64,000 nt of DNA from Trema orientale (GCA_002914845.1 JXTC01000472.1:136560-200559), one strand, 5' to 3'. Numbered from the stretch's first letter, positions 1-12,943 are shown. Numbers and translations are program-made. The notes: generated from the letters alone by a model not told the origin.

Positions 1-1199
1 GTTGGAGGGAAAGCTCATAATAGCGTTGAAAAATCCTCCGTCACTGCAATTAGATGGTACATAACAATGAATAAGACATGAAAACATCCACTGCTTTAGA
101 TGCTAGAATAATCTTAAACAAGGGTTTACCAAGACAAATATAATGGCACCAAAACTCAAGACAACATATATTCCAGAACCTACATACTCCAGACTTACTC
201 AATAGAACAGCAACAAAGAGGAGAAGCGAAAACTTAAACCCACTTACCAGACCCAAAAACAAATAATAACACAAAATAAACTCAAGATGCCAAACACTAG
301 TCAGTAAAGGAGAATGTATAGCAAAGGAAAATGAAAACAAAATAGCTAAGCAACAGGCACGGGCCTATGGAAATGGATAACCTGCCATTGAACAAATTAG
401 AGAACATCATCCAACTTTTAGAATTCAACAAGATACAATAGAAAATATTCATTTTGTATGCTCATCTATACAAGATATTTAACACCAGAATGAAAACTGC
501 CCAATCTAAAAGTTACAAGTATCCAACCCTAATGGTCCAGTTCCTGAAGAATTTTCATACAACCAAAAATCCAAACCCAATATCAGGCTTAAACTTGGTT
601 GTTCAAAGATCCAAACGGATCATCGCTTTCACTATCAGCTAGCGAAAACACCCCATAAATTGGAAGGACCCCACGTCTTAAAATTTCCAAAATAAGGTAA
701 AATCCATGAAAACCCTTCATCAAACCAAAAGAAACCCAAAAAATTCAAAACCATAATCAATCCAATATTCTCCAATTATAAAATCCCAAATTCAATTAAA
801 CACAAACAAAAATTTCTCCCACGAGACCAATCTCACCACTTGATCCAATAATCCGAAAGTAACCATCGCAGCCATAACAGAGATACCAAAACCAAGAATG
901 ATCAACCGATAAAAAGCACGAATCTTTATTAAAATTGGCAAAAATCCAAAAGAAGACGTACTAAAGCGTTTCGGGAGGCCCAATAATCGTAACGCTCCAT
1001 TCAAATATATTGCTCTCGTCTACCAGACCGGCCGAGAACCCATCGACTGGATTCTTGCAAAGATCTGCAACGCCATGAAAACAGATCACATCTCGGAAGA
1101 AATCCATGTAACCTATCCAAAATCAACACATAACGAATTCGATAAATTTCAAATACCTTTGAGCTGTTTCTGAAGAAGGAGGCTTGCTTGGGTGGCCAT
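1..1199 (-). CDS. Ubiquitin-conjugating enzyme E2, UBC7/UBC13/UBC14 type (5' exons, partial)
   Basis: E2 enzymes carry ubiquitin as a thioester and pass it to targets with an E3 ligase; this plant subgroup is related to UBE2G and ERAD E2s. Three exons read on the minus strand: exon 1 1157-1199 (MATQASLLLQKQLK plus one base), exon 2 962-1064 (DLCKNPVDGFSAG ... SVTIIGPPETL), exon 3 1-43 (YDGGFFNAIMSFP), which runs off the window. All junctions are GT-AG and keep the frame. The order and wording match the N-terminal half of the family; the HPN motif and active-site Cys lie outside. The start is the only ATG giving the family N-terminus. Intron 1 is 92 bp and intron 2 is 918 bp. No lesion is seen, so the gene is probably functional. 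Confidence 0.93.
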
Positions 1200-1337
1200 G
1201 ATAGAGAGAGAGAGAGACACACACACACACAGAGAATTGGGTAAAGTTCTAGAGAGAGAGAAAAGAAGAGCTCGGAGCTCTCGGCGATTGCAAGGGGTAG
1301 GAGAGAGAAAGAGACCTATAAAAGCCGACACTTTGTG

Positions 1338-1345
1338 TATTTATA
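1338..1345 (-). promoter_or_regulatory. TATA box of the E2 gene
   Basis: TATAAATA reads on the minus strand about 140 bp upstream of the E2 start codon. The expected transcript start is near 1310, which leaves a leader rich in CT on the sense strand (GA/CA runs on the plus strand at 1201-1262), common in plant housekeeping genes. Confidence 0.55.
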
Positions 1346-1349
1346 CACG

Positions 1350-2222
1350 GAGAAGGTTCGGAACGTGGACTCACTTATCACGGGCAAGTTGGAGTTATGA
1401 TAAGGTATGGGCAACAATGTTGGAGCTCGGTTTTGTGGTTAATTATATGACGCCACGTAGGAAGACTATCTCTAAATGGTTCGTAGAGTAAAATGTTCTA
1501 GGACTTTCTTCTCTTTGGTTGGATTTTTCAATCGTCGTTTCAGATTTTATCCTGGGGGTAGGGGGGACCAGTCAGAAGTCTCGTCATTAATATTCTTTTT
1601 TTAAGTGAATAATTTCGTTCCTAATTTACATGTATTATATTAAGAAGATTAGTCTATATATATATATATGTGTATATATGCTCTTTTTCAGCATAAGGGT
1701 AAATTATCAAAGGAAAAAACCTACGTGTTCAGAAAAACCTACAAACTGCGGATTCCGACCAATTCAAAACAAACTAAACCACTTGATTTTTTGAAGAAAG
1801 TTGGTTGGTCTGATCGATTAGAAAAGCATATTTTATTGGTTAATGATTTTAGGATATGAAACCACCAAATTGCGATTGATCGAATAAAGGCGATTACCAA
1901 AATAACAAAATTTTCACATTTATATCATGTGATTTATAAACTCAATTACTTGTTAATTATGCTATATTGTAACTTATTTATTTTATTTTTGGTCTAGAAG
2001 ACAATGGTATATTGGGTTAAATATTAAAGTATGTAGTGAAGTTTTATTTTTGTTATATAAGATTTTATATGAAATAGATTGTAAATAGTGACTTTAAAAT
2101 TAAATGTATTTTGTTAAATTAATTTTTTTCAATGTGTACTTTTTTAAACAGAATAACATATTGTAAAGGTACAAAAATTATCAAGTCTATAAGTAACAAA
2201 CCGCCTAAATGTGATTTAGTTT
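1350..2222. other. Intergenic, no gene seen
   Basis: AT-rich sequence between the E2 promoter and the copia element. Short open frames here lack family similarity or codon signal. A short (TA) run lies near 1657-1680. Confidence 0.5.
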
Positions 2223-2513
2223 TGTAAAGATAGAAGCCCATGTCAACAGTTTATATCCACATTATCACCAGTTCAATTCAATTCAAACTAACCAACAATC
2301 TGTTAGTCTAATCAGAGATATTAATTCATGATTATCAAGATTTAGTTATGATCTTGTTAATTAATCTTCTAGAACACGCTTATAACAAATATATAAATCA
2401 ATAATATTAAAGACTCTCATTAAAAGAGTTTAGATACTTTTTCTCAGGACACTTCCCTATCTAGATTTTCTTTCACTTTCTCACTGTTCTTTCAATCCTA
2501 ACATAATCGTTTA
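2223..2513 (+). repeat. 5' LTR of copia element
   Basis: It begins TGTAAAGATAGAAGCCC and runs to just before the primer binding site. It shares long blocks with 4783-5089, for example TATAAATCAATAATATTAAA and AAAGAGTT, in the same order. Its right edge is uncertain by several bases. Confidence 0.8.
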
Positions 2514-2514
2514 T

Positions 2515-2526
2515 TGGTATCAGAGC
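2515..2526 (+). other. tRNA-iMet primer binding site
   Basis: TGGTATCAGAGC is the standard primer binding site of plant copia elements, complementary to the 3' end of initiator tRNA-Met, and sits just inside the 5' LTR. Confidence 0.9.
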
Positions 2527-2549
2527 TTGTCGATCCTCACCCATCTACA

Positions 2550-3045
2550 ATGACGAACATTGATGGTACATCATCTTCCTCTGGTTCCAGCTCTCCACCA
2601 CAAAGCTCTCTCTCTCAAACTAATTCTTGCTCTCCATTTATCACCACACTAAATACTGCCTTGTCCATCAAACTTAATTAGACAAATTTCTTGATATGGA
2701 AATCTCAGGTTATTCATGTTGTTCGCAGCCATGGCATTGCTGGCTATCTGTTTGGCACAACTTGATGTCCTATTGAGTTTCTTGAGTCGCGCGGTGCCGA
2801 TGGTAGTATTGTTTGTACTCCGAACCCCGAATTTGAGCAATGGATATGTGAAGATCAGTTATTGTTGAGTTGGCTCTTATCTTCATTGTCTCCATCAATT
2901 CTAGGTGAGGTGATTCGCTGCAACACATGCCATTAGGTCTGGAAGACTCTGGATCATCTTTGCTCCACTTAATATCGTGCTCCCTACTCCAATTGAAGAT
3001 CCTGACACAAACTCTGAAGAATTGTGTCATTAGTAAATTGAACAA
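2550..3045 (+). pseudogene. Copia gag remnant
   Basis: It starts at ATG 2550 with a Ser-rich N-terminus (MTNIDGTSSSSGSS) and continues into the gag motif pattern TALSIKLN*TNFLIWKSQV, close to the KLD..N...WK.Q signature of copia gag proteins (UBN2/DUF4219 type). In-frame stops occur after SIKLN, after YLFGTT and after NTCH, so no capsid protein can be made. The reading frame degrades before the MITE insertion. Confidence 0.75.
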
Positions 3046-3168
3046 ACTGAATCTAAAATGAGAAGTTGATGATTGGCAATAATAAACGTCTAAACATTAC
3101 TTATATTAGTCAATCACTATTATCTACTTCTATATCTATTGTTCCTTTATAGCTTAAAAATATACTTA

Positions 3169-3899
3169 GGCCACGTTTGGAATGCAAGATAAGGATGAGA
3201 TTGGATTGGATTAAATTAATCCCATGTTTGGTGCATGCATATGAGAGGGATTGGATTGGATTAAAATAATCCACTCCACAAATAATACCCTTAGAAAGTA
3301 ATTATCTTATCCTCTTAAGAATTTTGGGATTAGAATAGATTAGGAATTTGATTAAAAATAATAGAATATTTTTGAAGTAGTAAAAAATGATACTTTTGAA
3401 ATTAACTTTTAAAAGTGGTAAAACCAAAAATAGTATTTATCAAAAAAAAAATTATGTCATATTTCTGCAAATAATTTTACAAAAAATGATATTTTTCAAA
3501 AATAGTTTTAAAAGTAGTATTTTTCAGAATTTTTTTTAAAAGTAGTATTTTTCAAAAAAATTTTTTAAAAGTAGTATTTTTCAAAATATTTTTTTAAAAG
3601 TGGTATTTTGTAAATAAGTTTTTAAAAATGATATATTTACAAAATTGAGTTTTAAAAATAGTATTTTTCTAAATTAATTTTTAAAAGTGATATTTTTCTA
3701 AATAATCAGACCTCAAAATTTGTTATTTAGTTAAAACTATGAAACACACGTACTAATTATATCCTAACAAAAAGTAGCACAGCAAACATGAGATAGGATT
3801 GAACTATAATTCTATCTTATCTTATCCTATCTAATCTAATTCAAATATTTTAAAATAGTCCAATCATATCCTATCCTATCCTGCATACCAAACGAAACC
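3169..3899. mobile_element. Tourist-like (PIF/Harbinger) MITE nested in copia
   Basis: The left end GGCCACGTTTGGAATGCA and the inverted right end (reverse complement AGGTTTCGTTTGGTATGCA) are imperfect terminal inverted repeats, flanked on both sides by TTA (3166-3168 and 3900-3902), the 3-bp target duplication of PIF/Harbinger elements. The interior (about 3400-3710) holds irregular copies of a unit like TTTTAAAAGTAGTATTTTTC. There is no coding potential. Confidence 0.8.
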
Positions 3900-3994
3900 T
3901 TAGAGTACCTTACATAACTAAGAGCCTTGTTAGTATTTCCAAACTTACTACAAATAACAATATTTTTGTTGAATTTCACTCCCATGCTTGTCTT

Positions 3995-4720
3995 ATGAAG
4001 GACAAACTAACAGAGATAATTCTGCTTGAGGGAGTACTTAAAGATGGCCTTTATCAATTCAATGAACGAGTTAGAGCTGCTGTTATGGTGTCCAAGAATA
4101 AAATTGTATCACCTATGTCTTCTTATCATGATTTTAATTCTCTATCTGTAAATATAAATAATAAGGTTACATGTAACTCTATAACTATTCAGTCTAGTCA
4201 GAACAATGACATCTTTGGCATAGAAGGTTGGGACATCTATCTGTACAAGTCTTGAATCAAGTTTTAAAATCATGTACTGCTTCACCTATTAATAAAATGG
4301 TTGATTTATGTACAACATGTCAATATGGTAAAAGTCATACCTCACCTTTTCCTATTTGACACACTGAGTATCATGCTCCGTTAGAACTCATACACTCAAA
4401 TATTTGGGGTTCTGCTCGCTTGGTTGCAAAGGGCTTCCATCAAACCCTTGGTATTGACTTTTCCGAGACCTATAGCCATGTTATGATAATTAGTTTACTT
4501 TCATAATTAGCTTGATGTCCCTTTTCTTCTACCGTTATTTGGTGTGATAATCATGGTGCCATTTCTTTTGCCGCTAATTCTGTTCTTCACCAGTGTACGA
4601 AGCATATTGAAATCGATATTCACTTTGTTCAAAATAAAGTTCTTTAGGGGAGCTTGACATTCAATTCATTCATTCTCATGAATAAGTTGTTGATTTGTTT
4701 ACTAAGCCAGTGTCTCAAGC
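3995..4720 (+). pseudogene. Copia pol fragments (pre-integrase, integrase, RT, RNase H)
   Basis: The residues GVLKDGLYQF match the GAG-pre-integrase segment, then CQYGKSHTSPF matches the integrase zinc-region spacer. Near 4414 the frame jumps to ARLVAKGFHQTLGIDFSETY, the copia reverse transcriptase N-terminal motif, and then to VIWCDNHGAISFAANSV and TKHIEIDIHFV, the RNase H C-terminal motifs. The missing middle, frame changes and stops make it non-functional. Confidence 0.82.
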
Positions 4721-4782
4721 TTAATTTTGCAAACTCTGTTCCAAACTACTAGTGATTTCATCCCTATTTCGTTTGAGGAGGA

Positions 4783-5089
4783 TATAAAGATAGAAGCCCA
4801 TGTCATAGTTTATATCCACATCATCACTAGCTCAGCTCAAGCCAAGCCAGTTAACAATCTGTTATCCTAGTAAGAGAAATTACTTCTTGATTATCAAGAT
4901 TTAGATATGATCTTATTAGAATTTAGTTATTGTATTAATTTTTTAGAATACGTTTGAAATTAATATATAAATCAATAATATTAAAGACTCCCATTAAAAG
5001 AGTTCATACATTTTTTCTCAGGAAACTTGTGTCTCTAGATTTTTTTTCACTTTCTCATAGTTTCTTTCAATCCAAACACAATCGTTTCT
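4783..5089 (+). repeat. 3' LTR of copia element
   Basis: It aligns by eye with 2223-2513 along its whole length with substitutions and small indels, and starts right after the purine-rich tract. Its first dinucleotide is TA where the 5' copy has TG. Confidence 0.8.
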
Positions 5090-5624
5090 AGTTTCATTCA
5101 AAAAATTTATACCGACTAAGTAAAATTTTACGTATATAATTTGGTTAATGCAGGTTTCGGCTTTCAAACCGACTCATAAAAGAAGTCTAATTTGTCACTT
5201 GTTAGAGGTTGTAAGTAGTATAATAATATATGTTAATTTTTGTCCAGCTCTCAAGCTTGAGATTTTTTTAGGACTGTTTATTGAGTTTTATGTAAAAAGT
5301 AAAAACACATGATGTGGCAATTGGCATAGATCAATAACATAAGCTTGACCGGTTATCATTTGATTTTAATATCTAAATTTCCATTAACATTTGCAACAAA
5401 ACAAAACACTGTTTTTATAGTATAATTAGTATTTTTTGTTTTTTGAAGGAATTTGGATTATCATGTTGAAACTTCACTATATATACATATATCATGTTAA
5501 ACTCTAAGAAGTATTATGTCATTATAACTAAATTTTCTATAAACCTGTTTAAAGAAAAAGAAAAAAAAAAGGGAAAATGGAGACGTGCTTGAAATTCTGA
5601 GTTTATAGCATATAATTAGGAAGG

Positions 5625-5661
<37 letters not shown>

Positions 5662-6475
5662 TATATAGGCACTGACGCACATATAAAAACTAAAAGAAGA
5701 ACGCAGATAGAGATAGGGAATTATTCCCGACCGAACATCATTGCCTTACCAATTATTCATTTCATTTTAAATTTGCTTCTTACCAGAATACGAACTATGA
5801 GAGAAGAAAAAAAGAACGAGAGGAGAATCAAAATTAAATTATTAATCTATTATAGTCGATCGAAGAAGAATATTCTAAGATTAGTCGAGAGCAAATCTGC
5901 TATGGCATATGAGGGCTCAGGGCCTTTTTTAACTGGATTTGAAAAAGTGGATTCGTGCTCTATGGATATACTTGGAGCTCAACACATCACATGGACCAGA
6001 CGTTGGGCCTAACTCTTAAAAAAGCTTTGTTTTTAGCGGGCGCTAAAATCATTACCGAACATTACAATTATATTTACTAAAAGTGACAAATTAAATGCAC
6101 TTGTTATGATTTTAAATGTATATAGTCCAAATGGTGATAGACTTAGAAATTTTCCTTATCAAGCAACGTACAAAAAGGAAAAAAAAAAAGGAAAAAAGAA
6201 AGAAAGAAAGAAGAAAGAAAATAACTTAAATTCTAAAAGGGAGTCACATTTTCATTCTTCAAATTTACCCAGAAAAAATAAATGTAAAGCAAGATGAAGA
6301 ATAAGATGATCTAAAAAGAAAAATTTACGGAGAAAGATGCAAAACATATAAATATAATATATATATATATAATATAAAGAGTTAAAGAGATATTAAAAAA
6401 TAAAAAAGAAACACATCCTGCAACGGAAAAAATAATAATCCTCTTATATAAACTTTGATAAGAATCTAAAAATAA

Positions 6476-6506
<31 letters not shown>

Positions 6507-6839
6507 AAATTAAAGTGATTTTTTTTAAAAATGAAAAAAATACATCGTGGAATGGGAAAAAAAAATTCAATCATCTGATATACGTATTTTGATAAGAATC
6601 TATAGTTTTTTTTTTTTACTATATCATAATTGCTTATTTCACATTGAAAGAGACATTAAGAATGAAAAGAGTGAATGAACACAATTGGGTATTTTTAGAA
6701 TATTAGAAATATACAATGTAAAAACATAATTACATAAAATTATTTAAGGAAATTAGACGTATTTTCAGAAAAAAAAAATTAAAAAATAGGATGGTTTGCG
6801 TTTTTTTAGGTACAGTACGATTTTTATTAGAAAAATACT
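5090..6839. other. Intergenic with TA microsatellites, no gene seen
   Basis: AT-rich DNA. A (TA)n run lies at about 5629-5660, with shorter ones near 6357-6372 and 6477-6492, the last beside a GA run. Purine-rich simple sequence lies at 6170-6225. Open frames here are low-complexity. Confidence 0.5.
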
Positions 6840-7030
6840 GTTTTCTAAAAAATATTTAGAAAACTGTCATTTTTTAAAATAGTAACTAATAACCAGTAAT
6901 TAGTTTCCAGAAACTGGTAACTAGTAACTAAAGGTATTTATAACTGGTATAAAACTGGTAACTAGTAACCACTTTAAAAATGATATTTTTCTAAAAAACT
7001 TTTTAAAAATGATATTTTTCTAATAAAAAC
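6840..7030. repeat. Short cluster of ACTAGT/TAACCAGT motifs
   Basis: Repeated AACTGGTAACTAGTAAC-type words sit between arms of the type TTTTTAGAAAAATACT. The same word family makes up the large array at 8580-10720 and recurs at 26810-27470, so these are dispersed copies of one repeat. Confidence 0.6.
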
Positions 7031-7981
7031 TATACAGAAATTTGAAAAAAGCACGATCTCTATATTTTTGTAATTGTTTTGGGTTTTTATAGGTAAAAGT
7101 ATTAGAAACCCAAATTACTTTGTCGTGCAAAATGAAATTGAATGTATAAAGCCAAAATGGTAATGTATTTAGAACTTCCCTTATTTTTATTTTCCTCTCA
7201 CTAATTGGCTTTTATTCAAAAAAAAGTATTAAAAAAAAGGCTTACATTTCAGTTGGCCGAACTACACTTTTACTTAGAAATAAGGATCTCTTACCTATTT
7301 CATCTTTTTAATTTGATATATATGCCGAAAATATTTCTCTAATATTTCAATTTTATCCAGTAAATATTTTGCCAGTTTCTATCCTATTTTGGATTTTCTC
7401 TGAAATATTCCTAACACTCTCTAAGATTTTAAAGTTCCCCCGTGCGTCCATATGTCTCTATATATGTAAATGTTCACTTAAAATGAAAACAAATAATTAA
7501 TTCCTGTACTACTACAAGCAACTCGATCACTTTTTTTCTTTTCCGTGCTTCTACCTTTCGGCATGGTTCATACCCATATGGGCGAGACCGTGGAGAGAAT
7601 GGTATAAAGCCACTCGAGTGTCACTTGCATGCACGTACCACTATTCACATTTCACAAGTCGTAAACCAAGGCAGAAGTTTTTTATTATGTAAAAGAGTAA
7701 AATGCTCTAGGGAAAACGACAAGAAATTGAAACCAATTAAGCATTAAGTTTTATTTTCTTTTAATTAGTAAAAATTGAGCATATATTTATTCCTTTGAAA
7801 ACCACAAAGGCTATATAAACGCTCTTGAGAAAACATTAGTGAATAATGGAGCTAGCTAGATAGTAGAGTGGCATAATTTCTCGGCTTTAATAACCATATA
7901 AGATGTTAACGAGCACAATGGTGTCCAACACCACAAATTAAATATAGCTACGAGTTTCACATATGAATTACAAGGTTAATT
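7031..7981. other. Intergenic, no gene seen
   Basis: AT-rich sequence without a supported gene, RNA or element boundary. Confidence 0.45.
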
Positions 7982-8132
7982 CACATCTTTATTAGTACAT
8001 CACATAGTGCGTGTGAGCGTCTTTATTAGTATATGGTATATTACATAATGTGTGTCCACATCTTTACATTTAGTGTGTGGTATATTACATAATATGTGTC
8101 CACATATTTATTAGTATGTGGTCCATCATATA
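7982..8132. repeat. Imperfect minisatellite, three to four units
   Basis: Units of roughly 40-50 bp carry CACATCTTTATTAGTA, then TGTGGTATATTACATAATGTGTGTC. The best-preserved neighbours are at about 8018-8060 and 8061-8101. No coding capacity. Confidence 0.65.
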
Positions 8133-8579
8133 ACATTGCTCAACTATATAAAAATGAGCAAATTAGGGAATACACAGTTTCTTATTTGATATTCTAGGAA
8201 ATTGAGAATATTTTAAGATTATTGCTTTAGTTGCTTAATTGGATCCAATAAGCAGAAGAAAATCTTGGAGAAAAAACCAAGAGAGTAATTATAATTTCTA
8301 TCCCATAAACTAGCTATTTTATACGACATATTAAAACTTTAGCTTTGTTTGCATATGGTGAATATGAGAGCTTTTTACTAATTTGTATTATTCTTCTAGT
8401 TCAAAATATACATGTCATAATTTGTGTTCTACTATATAAAGAGTTTGTAACATTCAATGTTGTACTAGTGTAGAAAATTAAATTATGTGTATTTTCCTGG
8501 CGGCTTGATCAAATATTATAATTATTTATTAATTATGGTAAATTTCTCTTATATTTTTTTTTCTTCAATAAAATTGCAC

Positions 8580-10720
8580 AATAACCAGATTAATTGATTT
8601 AATTATAAGGACTGATTAATGATAGCCAATAACTAATAACCAAATTGCGCGATAACCAGATTAATAATAACCGGTAACTAGTAACAGTAACCAAATTGCA
8701 CAATAACTAGATTAACAATAACCGGTAATTAGTAAAATTGAGCAATAATCAGATTAACGATAACCAGTAACGGGTAACAGTAACTGGAAATCAAACTACG
8801 CAATAACTAGAGTAAAAGTAACCAGTAACTGTAACTAATTTAGAAAGTGCCCTGAAACAACAATTGGAACCTATATTGTTTATTGGTTACCAAATGTTTT
8901 AATAGGTAATCAGTAATCGATAACCAGCTTGGAAATTGGCCATCAATCTTAAACTAGTAACAAGATTGGTAATTGGAAGCTAGATTGGTTACTGATTACC
9001 AAATTGGAAATTGGTCGCCGATCCTGAAACTAGTTACCAATCTGGTAACTAAAAGCTAGATTTGTTACTAGTAATTATATTGGTAATAGTAACCAGATTG
9101 GCATCTAGAAGTTAGATTAGTTAATAGTTACCAAATAGAGTCACTAGTATTCTAATTAGTAACCAATAACTAGTAACCGGTAACCAGCTCAGAAACCAGC
9201 CAGAAGTCTTGGAACCAGTAACTAAATTGATAATTGGAAGCTAGATTGTTTATTGGTTACCAATTGTTGTAATAAATACCCAGTAATTGGTAACTAGTTT
9301 GAAAATCAGTAATGAAGAGGATGACTCAATGAAAAAAAAAAAGTAGAAAATTGACTAAAAAAAAAAGTAGAAAATAGTAGCTCATTATCCTATAGAGCAA
9401 TTAATGTGAATTATTAAAAAAAAAATACAAGAAAAAAAATGCAAAAAGCAAAAAAAGCAAAAGCAATTAAAAGAATAAAAAAGAAACAAAAATAATAATA
9501 AGTAAAAGAGAAGAGCATGGCTCAATGAATAAAAAATAGAAAAAAGGAAAAAATTTAAAAATAAGAAGAGATGAACGAGTACTCAGTAACCAAATTGGTA
9601 CTTAGTAATCACTAACCAAATTGATAAGTGATACCAAGTAACTAAATTGATAACTAGTAACTAGATTGGTTTACAATAACCACTGACTACTATTGTAATT
9701 GGTAACCAGTCACCAGTAATAAGTCACCAATTTTTATAAGTAGCCATCAATTTGGAAACTAATAACAAGTAACTAGCTATCGATCTTTATAACTAGCCAC
9801 TGAAAAAAAAAAAAAAAAGTAACTTGTAACCAATTTCAATCTTTGTAACTAGCCACTAATATAGAAACCAATAACTAGATTGGTATTGTATGGAAACCCG
9901 AAACTAGTAACAGGTAACCAGCATGGTTACTGATAGCTACTGTTTGGAATTCGTAACTATTTTGGTCACCAGTAACTGGTAAATAGTCACCAGCCTAAGT
10001 GGCTATCAGTCTAGAAACTAGTAGCTAGATGGTTACTTAGTGACCAGTACTAGTAATCGGTAACTTGTCACCAGTTTAAGTAGCCACCAGTCTGGAAACT
10101 AGTAACCTAAATGTTTACCATAGTTTACTAAGTATTTATTATTTATTGAGATAACTAAAAATATTTATTCTAATCACGAGTAACCGGTAAAAAGTCACTA
10201 GTCTAAGTTGCTATCAATCTAGAAACTAGTAGCTAGATTAGTTACTAATAACCAGTATTGGTAACCGGTAACTTGTCACCAGTATAAGTAACCGCTAGTC
10301 TAGAAACCAATAACCTAAATGGTTATCACAATTTACCAAGTACTTATTATATATTGAGATAACTAAAAAAAATATTATGGTCACTAGTAACCGGTAAAAA
10401 GTCACCAGTCTAAGTGACTACTAGTCTAAAAACTAGTAGCTAAATTGGTTATTAGTAACTAGTACTGGTAACTGGTACTTGTCACCAGTTTAAATGGCTA
10501 CTAGTCTAGAAACCAATAACCTAAATGGTTACCATAGTTTACCAAGTATTTATTATTTATTGATATAACTAAAAAATATTTATTCTAGATATTGGGTAAT
10601 TGGTATAAAGTCACCAGTCTAGAAACTAGTAGCTAGATTGGTTACTAGTTGAAGTGGCTATCGGTCTAGAAACCAGTAACTTAGATAGTTACCATAGTTT
10701 GCCAAGAGTTAGTGCATTAT
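8580..10720. repeat. Array of GGTTACTAGTAACC-like palindromic motifs with higher-order tandem units
   Basis: About 2.1 kb is densely built from variants of ACCAGTAACTAGTAACC and their complements. The right part (about 9960-10700) shows at least four tandem units of about 208 bp: the word AGTCACCAG or AGTCACTAG recurs at about 9985, 10193, 10400 and 10609, each followed by CTAAGT-type sequence and, later in the unit, AGTATTTATTATTTATTGA. In the left part a looser unit recurs about 370 bp apart (CAATTGGAACC near 8861, TAATTGGAAGC near 9231). Adenine-rich stretches interrupt it at 9330-9560. No open frame or terminal structure is seen. Confidence 0.8.
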
Positions 10721-12789
10721 TTACTTTAAAAAAAAAAAGAAAAAGAAAGGAAAAAAATAAATTAGAAAAAGAGAAAAGGGGAAAAACTAAAAGAATTAAT
10801 TTTTTTTTATGGACATGGTTCCATTAAAAAAAGGGAAAAATATGAAAATGAAAATAAAAAACAAAAAAGAGAGGAACTAGTAACTAGTACGAAATTAGTA
10901 ACTAATTTAAAAAAATGATAATCCAGTAAAAAAAAACATAAATGGAGGAAAAAAGTGGAAAAGAAAAAAATAAAAGAGGAAAAAAGAATTAAAAAGATGA
11001 AAAATATATATATATATATAACGAGTGAGAAGGGGTTCCATGATAAATAAAATATAAAAGAAAAAAAGCAAAAAATAAAAAAAAATAAAAAACGAAAAAA
11101 ATAAAATAGATTTGGGAAAGTGATGAGTTTCGAATTCATGAGTTGTTAGGAAGAAAAAATAGGTATGTTAGCATTGCGTTTTAGTCACAGATGACTTTTA
11201 TTAAGGTTTTGCCACTTTTTATGAATTTTTGGGGGCTTATAGAAATGTGACTAAATTTTGGGCCTAATTTCAGTAAATGTCCCATTGTCAAATGTTATAG
11301 CAAAATGTCCAGTATATGTGCTTATATACCAAGTGTAAAATTTTATATACTAAGTATAAAAAATTATATACCCAGTGCATTTCAGTACAGTAACTAAAAT
11401 TGGTAGATATGTGTATCTACGAATTGTAAAAATATATCTACCTGGACATTTAGCTATAAAATTTTAAAATTGGACATCTACTTAATCAAATTTAAAATTT
11501 TGGTCATCCACCTAAATTTCTCTGAATTTTAAAAAAACTTAATTTTATTACAAGTTTGCTACTGCATTTTGACAGAATATTTTGAAAAATGCCATCCGTA
11601 AACTGTATGAACTTATATTCTTTCATAGTATCGTATTTCTCTAATAGTTTTTAACTTTTAATTAAAGGGAAAACTCATTAAAAAACCTGTAATATTTGGA
11701 GGAAAGTATCTTTCAAACATGAATAACGACACAAAAATAACCTAATTTTTTTTACTTTTTTTTTTTTTTTTTTGCAGAAATAAACTTAGCTTTGATTTTT
11801 GCATATTAATACCATGTCATTTTAAGTGCCTGTAAATGACTGAACGATATTCAAACTAATTACATGATTTTAATAGTAAAGAGACCGAATTATCCCACAT
11901 TAATAAATTAAAAGACATTTCAAATAGTAATATTTTTTTATTGAAACTGTTTTATAATTAATTTGTTTTAGTTTTAATTTAAAATAGAAACGAAAAACTA
12001 GGAAATTACAAAAAAAAAAAAAGAAGAAAATAAATAATTTAAACATTGTTTAAACACTTTTAATAATTTTGGAGAAGTACACTTCATATTACATTTGCAA
12101 AGATTTCAAATATATAGAAGAAATTTGATTTTTTTTTATAGTAATTTTCAAAAAAAATTGAAAGATCCTAGATTTTAATTAGAAAAAAATACCACTTTTA
12201 AAAGTATTTTGAAATATACTACTTCTTATTAATTGATGAGATACTTGAAATAACCAATTAGATTACCTGAGGTAATTTGACTGGTTATCTCAACTAAATT
12301 GGTTATCCCAAATAACCTAACTGGTTATCTGTACAATTGAAAAATACTAATTTTGATAAAAAAATGATAATTTTCTAAATATTTATTAAAATGCTATTTT
12401 TCTAAAAAGAATTAAAATGATTTTTTTCTAAATCAATCGTTATTTTCAAAATATTCAGACTATTTGAGATTTTTCAATTTTTGATATTTGGCCTGGAATT
12501 TTGTAAAAAAATCCAAATATATATGGCACAGGAATAAAAGATTAGGTTTGTTTTTATAAAAAATATTTAAATTAATTAATTTTTGTATCATTATCCACCT
12601 CAATGAGGGGGGAAAAAAAAGGTTTGGTGAGGTGAGGTCTGGTGTAGGTTTTGTGCCACAAAAACAAGGGATTCTGAAAAAAATTGACGGCGTGGTCCTT
12701 CCTCATACTCAAAAGTAAAGGTGCACTGGGTATAGAAACCAGAAAAGTAAAGGTACCCCGTATAAAGCAAACCTTACTTACATGCATGT
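10721..12789. other. Intergenic, low-complexity, no gene seen
   Basis: Purine-rich simple sequence (10725-11110) gives a spurious Phe-rich frame on the minus strand. The remainder is AT-rich, with poly-T at 11751-11774. Nothing resembles a gene or a bounded element. Confidence 0.5.
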
Positions 12790-12943
12790 GACATGCACAG
12801 TAACACACGTAATAATTAAAGTAGGGTTTTTCGAAACAATAACCCCAAGAAAAAGAAGAAAAAGAAAAGAGCAATGCTAACATGCACAGTAAAGTAGGGT
12901 TTTTCGAAATAATAACCCGCAAGAAAAAGAAAAAAGGAGCAAT
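12790..12943. repeat. Diverged tandem duplication, about 90 bp
   Basis: CATGCACAGTAA, GTAGGGTTTTTCGAAA and AATAACCC-AAGAAAAAG occur in the same order at about 12792-12879 and 12880-12938; the second copy lacks about 20 bp of the first. Confidence 0.7.

Larger units (their letters stand above)
2223..5089 (+). mobile_element. Internally deleted Ty1/copia retrotransposon
   Basis: Two similar LTRs of about 0.3 kb flank a primer binding site, a broken gag, and fragments of integrase, reverse transcriptase and RNase H in copia order. The stretch from the integrase region jumps to RT near 4414, so most of pol is deleted. A purine-rich tract (GAGGAGGATA, about 4775-4784) lies before the 3' LTR. Many in-frame stops and a nested Tourist MITE at 3169-3899 show that it is old and immobile. 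LTR edges are approximate because the terminal TG is kept only in the 5' copy. Confidence 0.88.

Noticed and set aside
10807..11139. 110-codon Phe-rich minus-strand frame
   Set aside because: It comes from purine-rich simple sequence on the plus strand and shows no protein character beyond low complexity.
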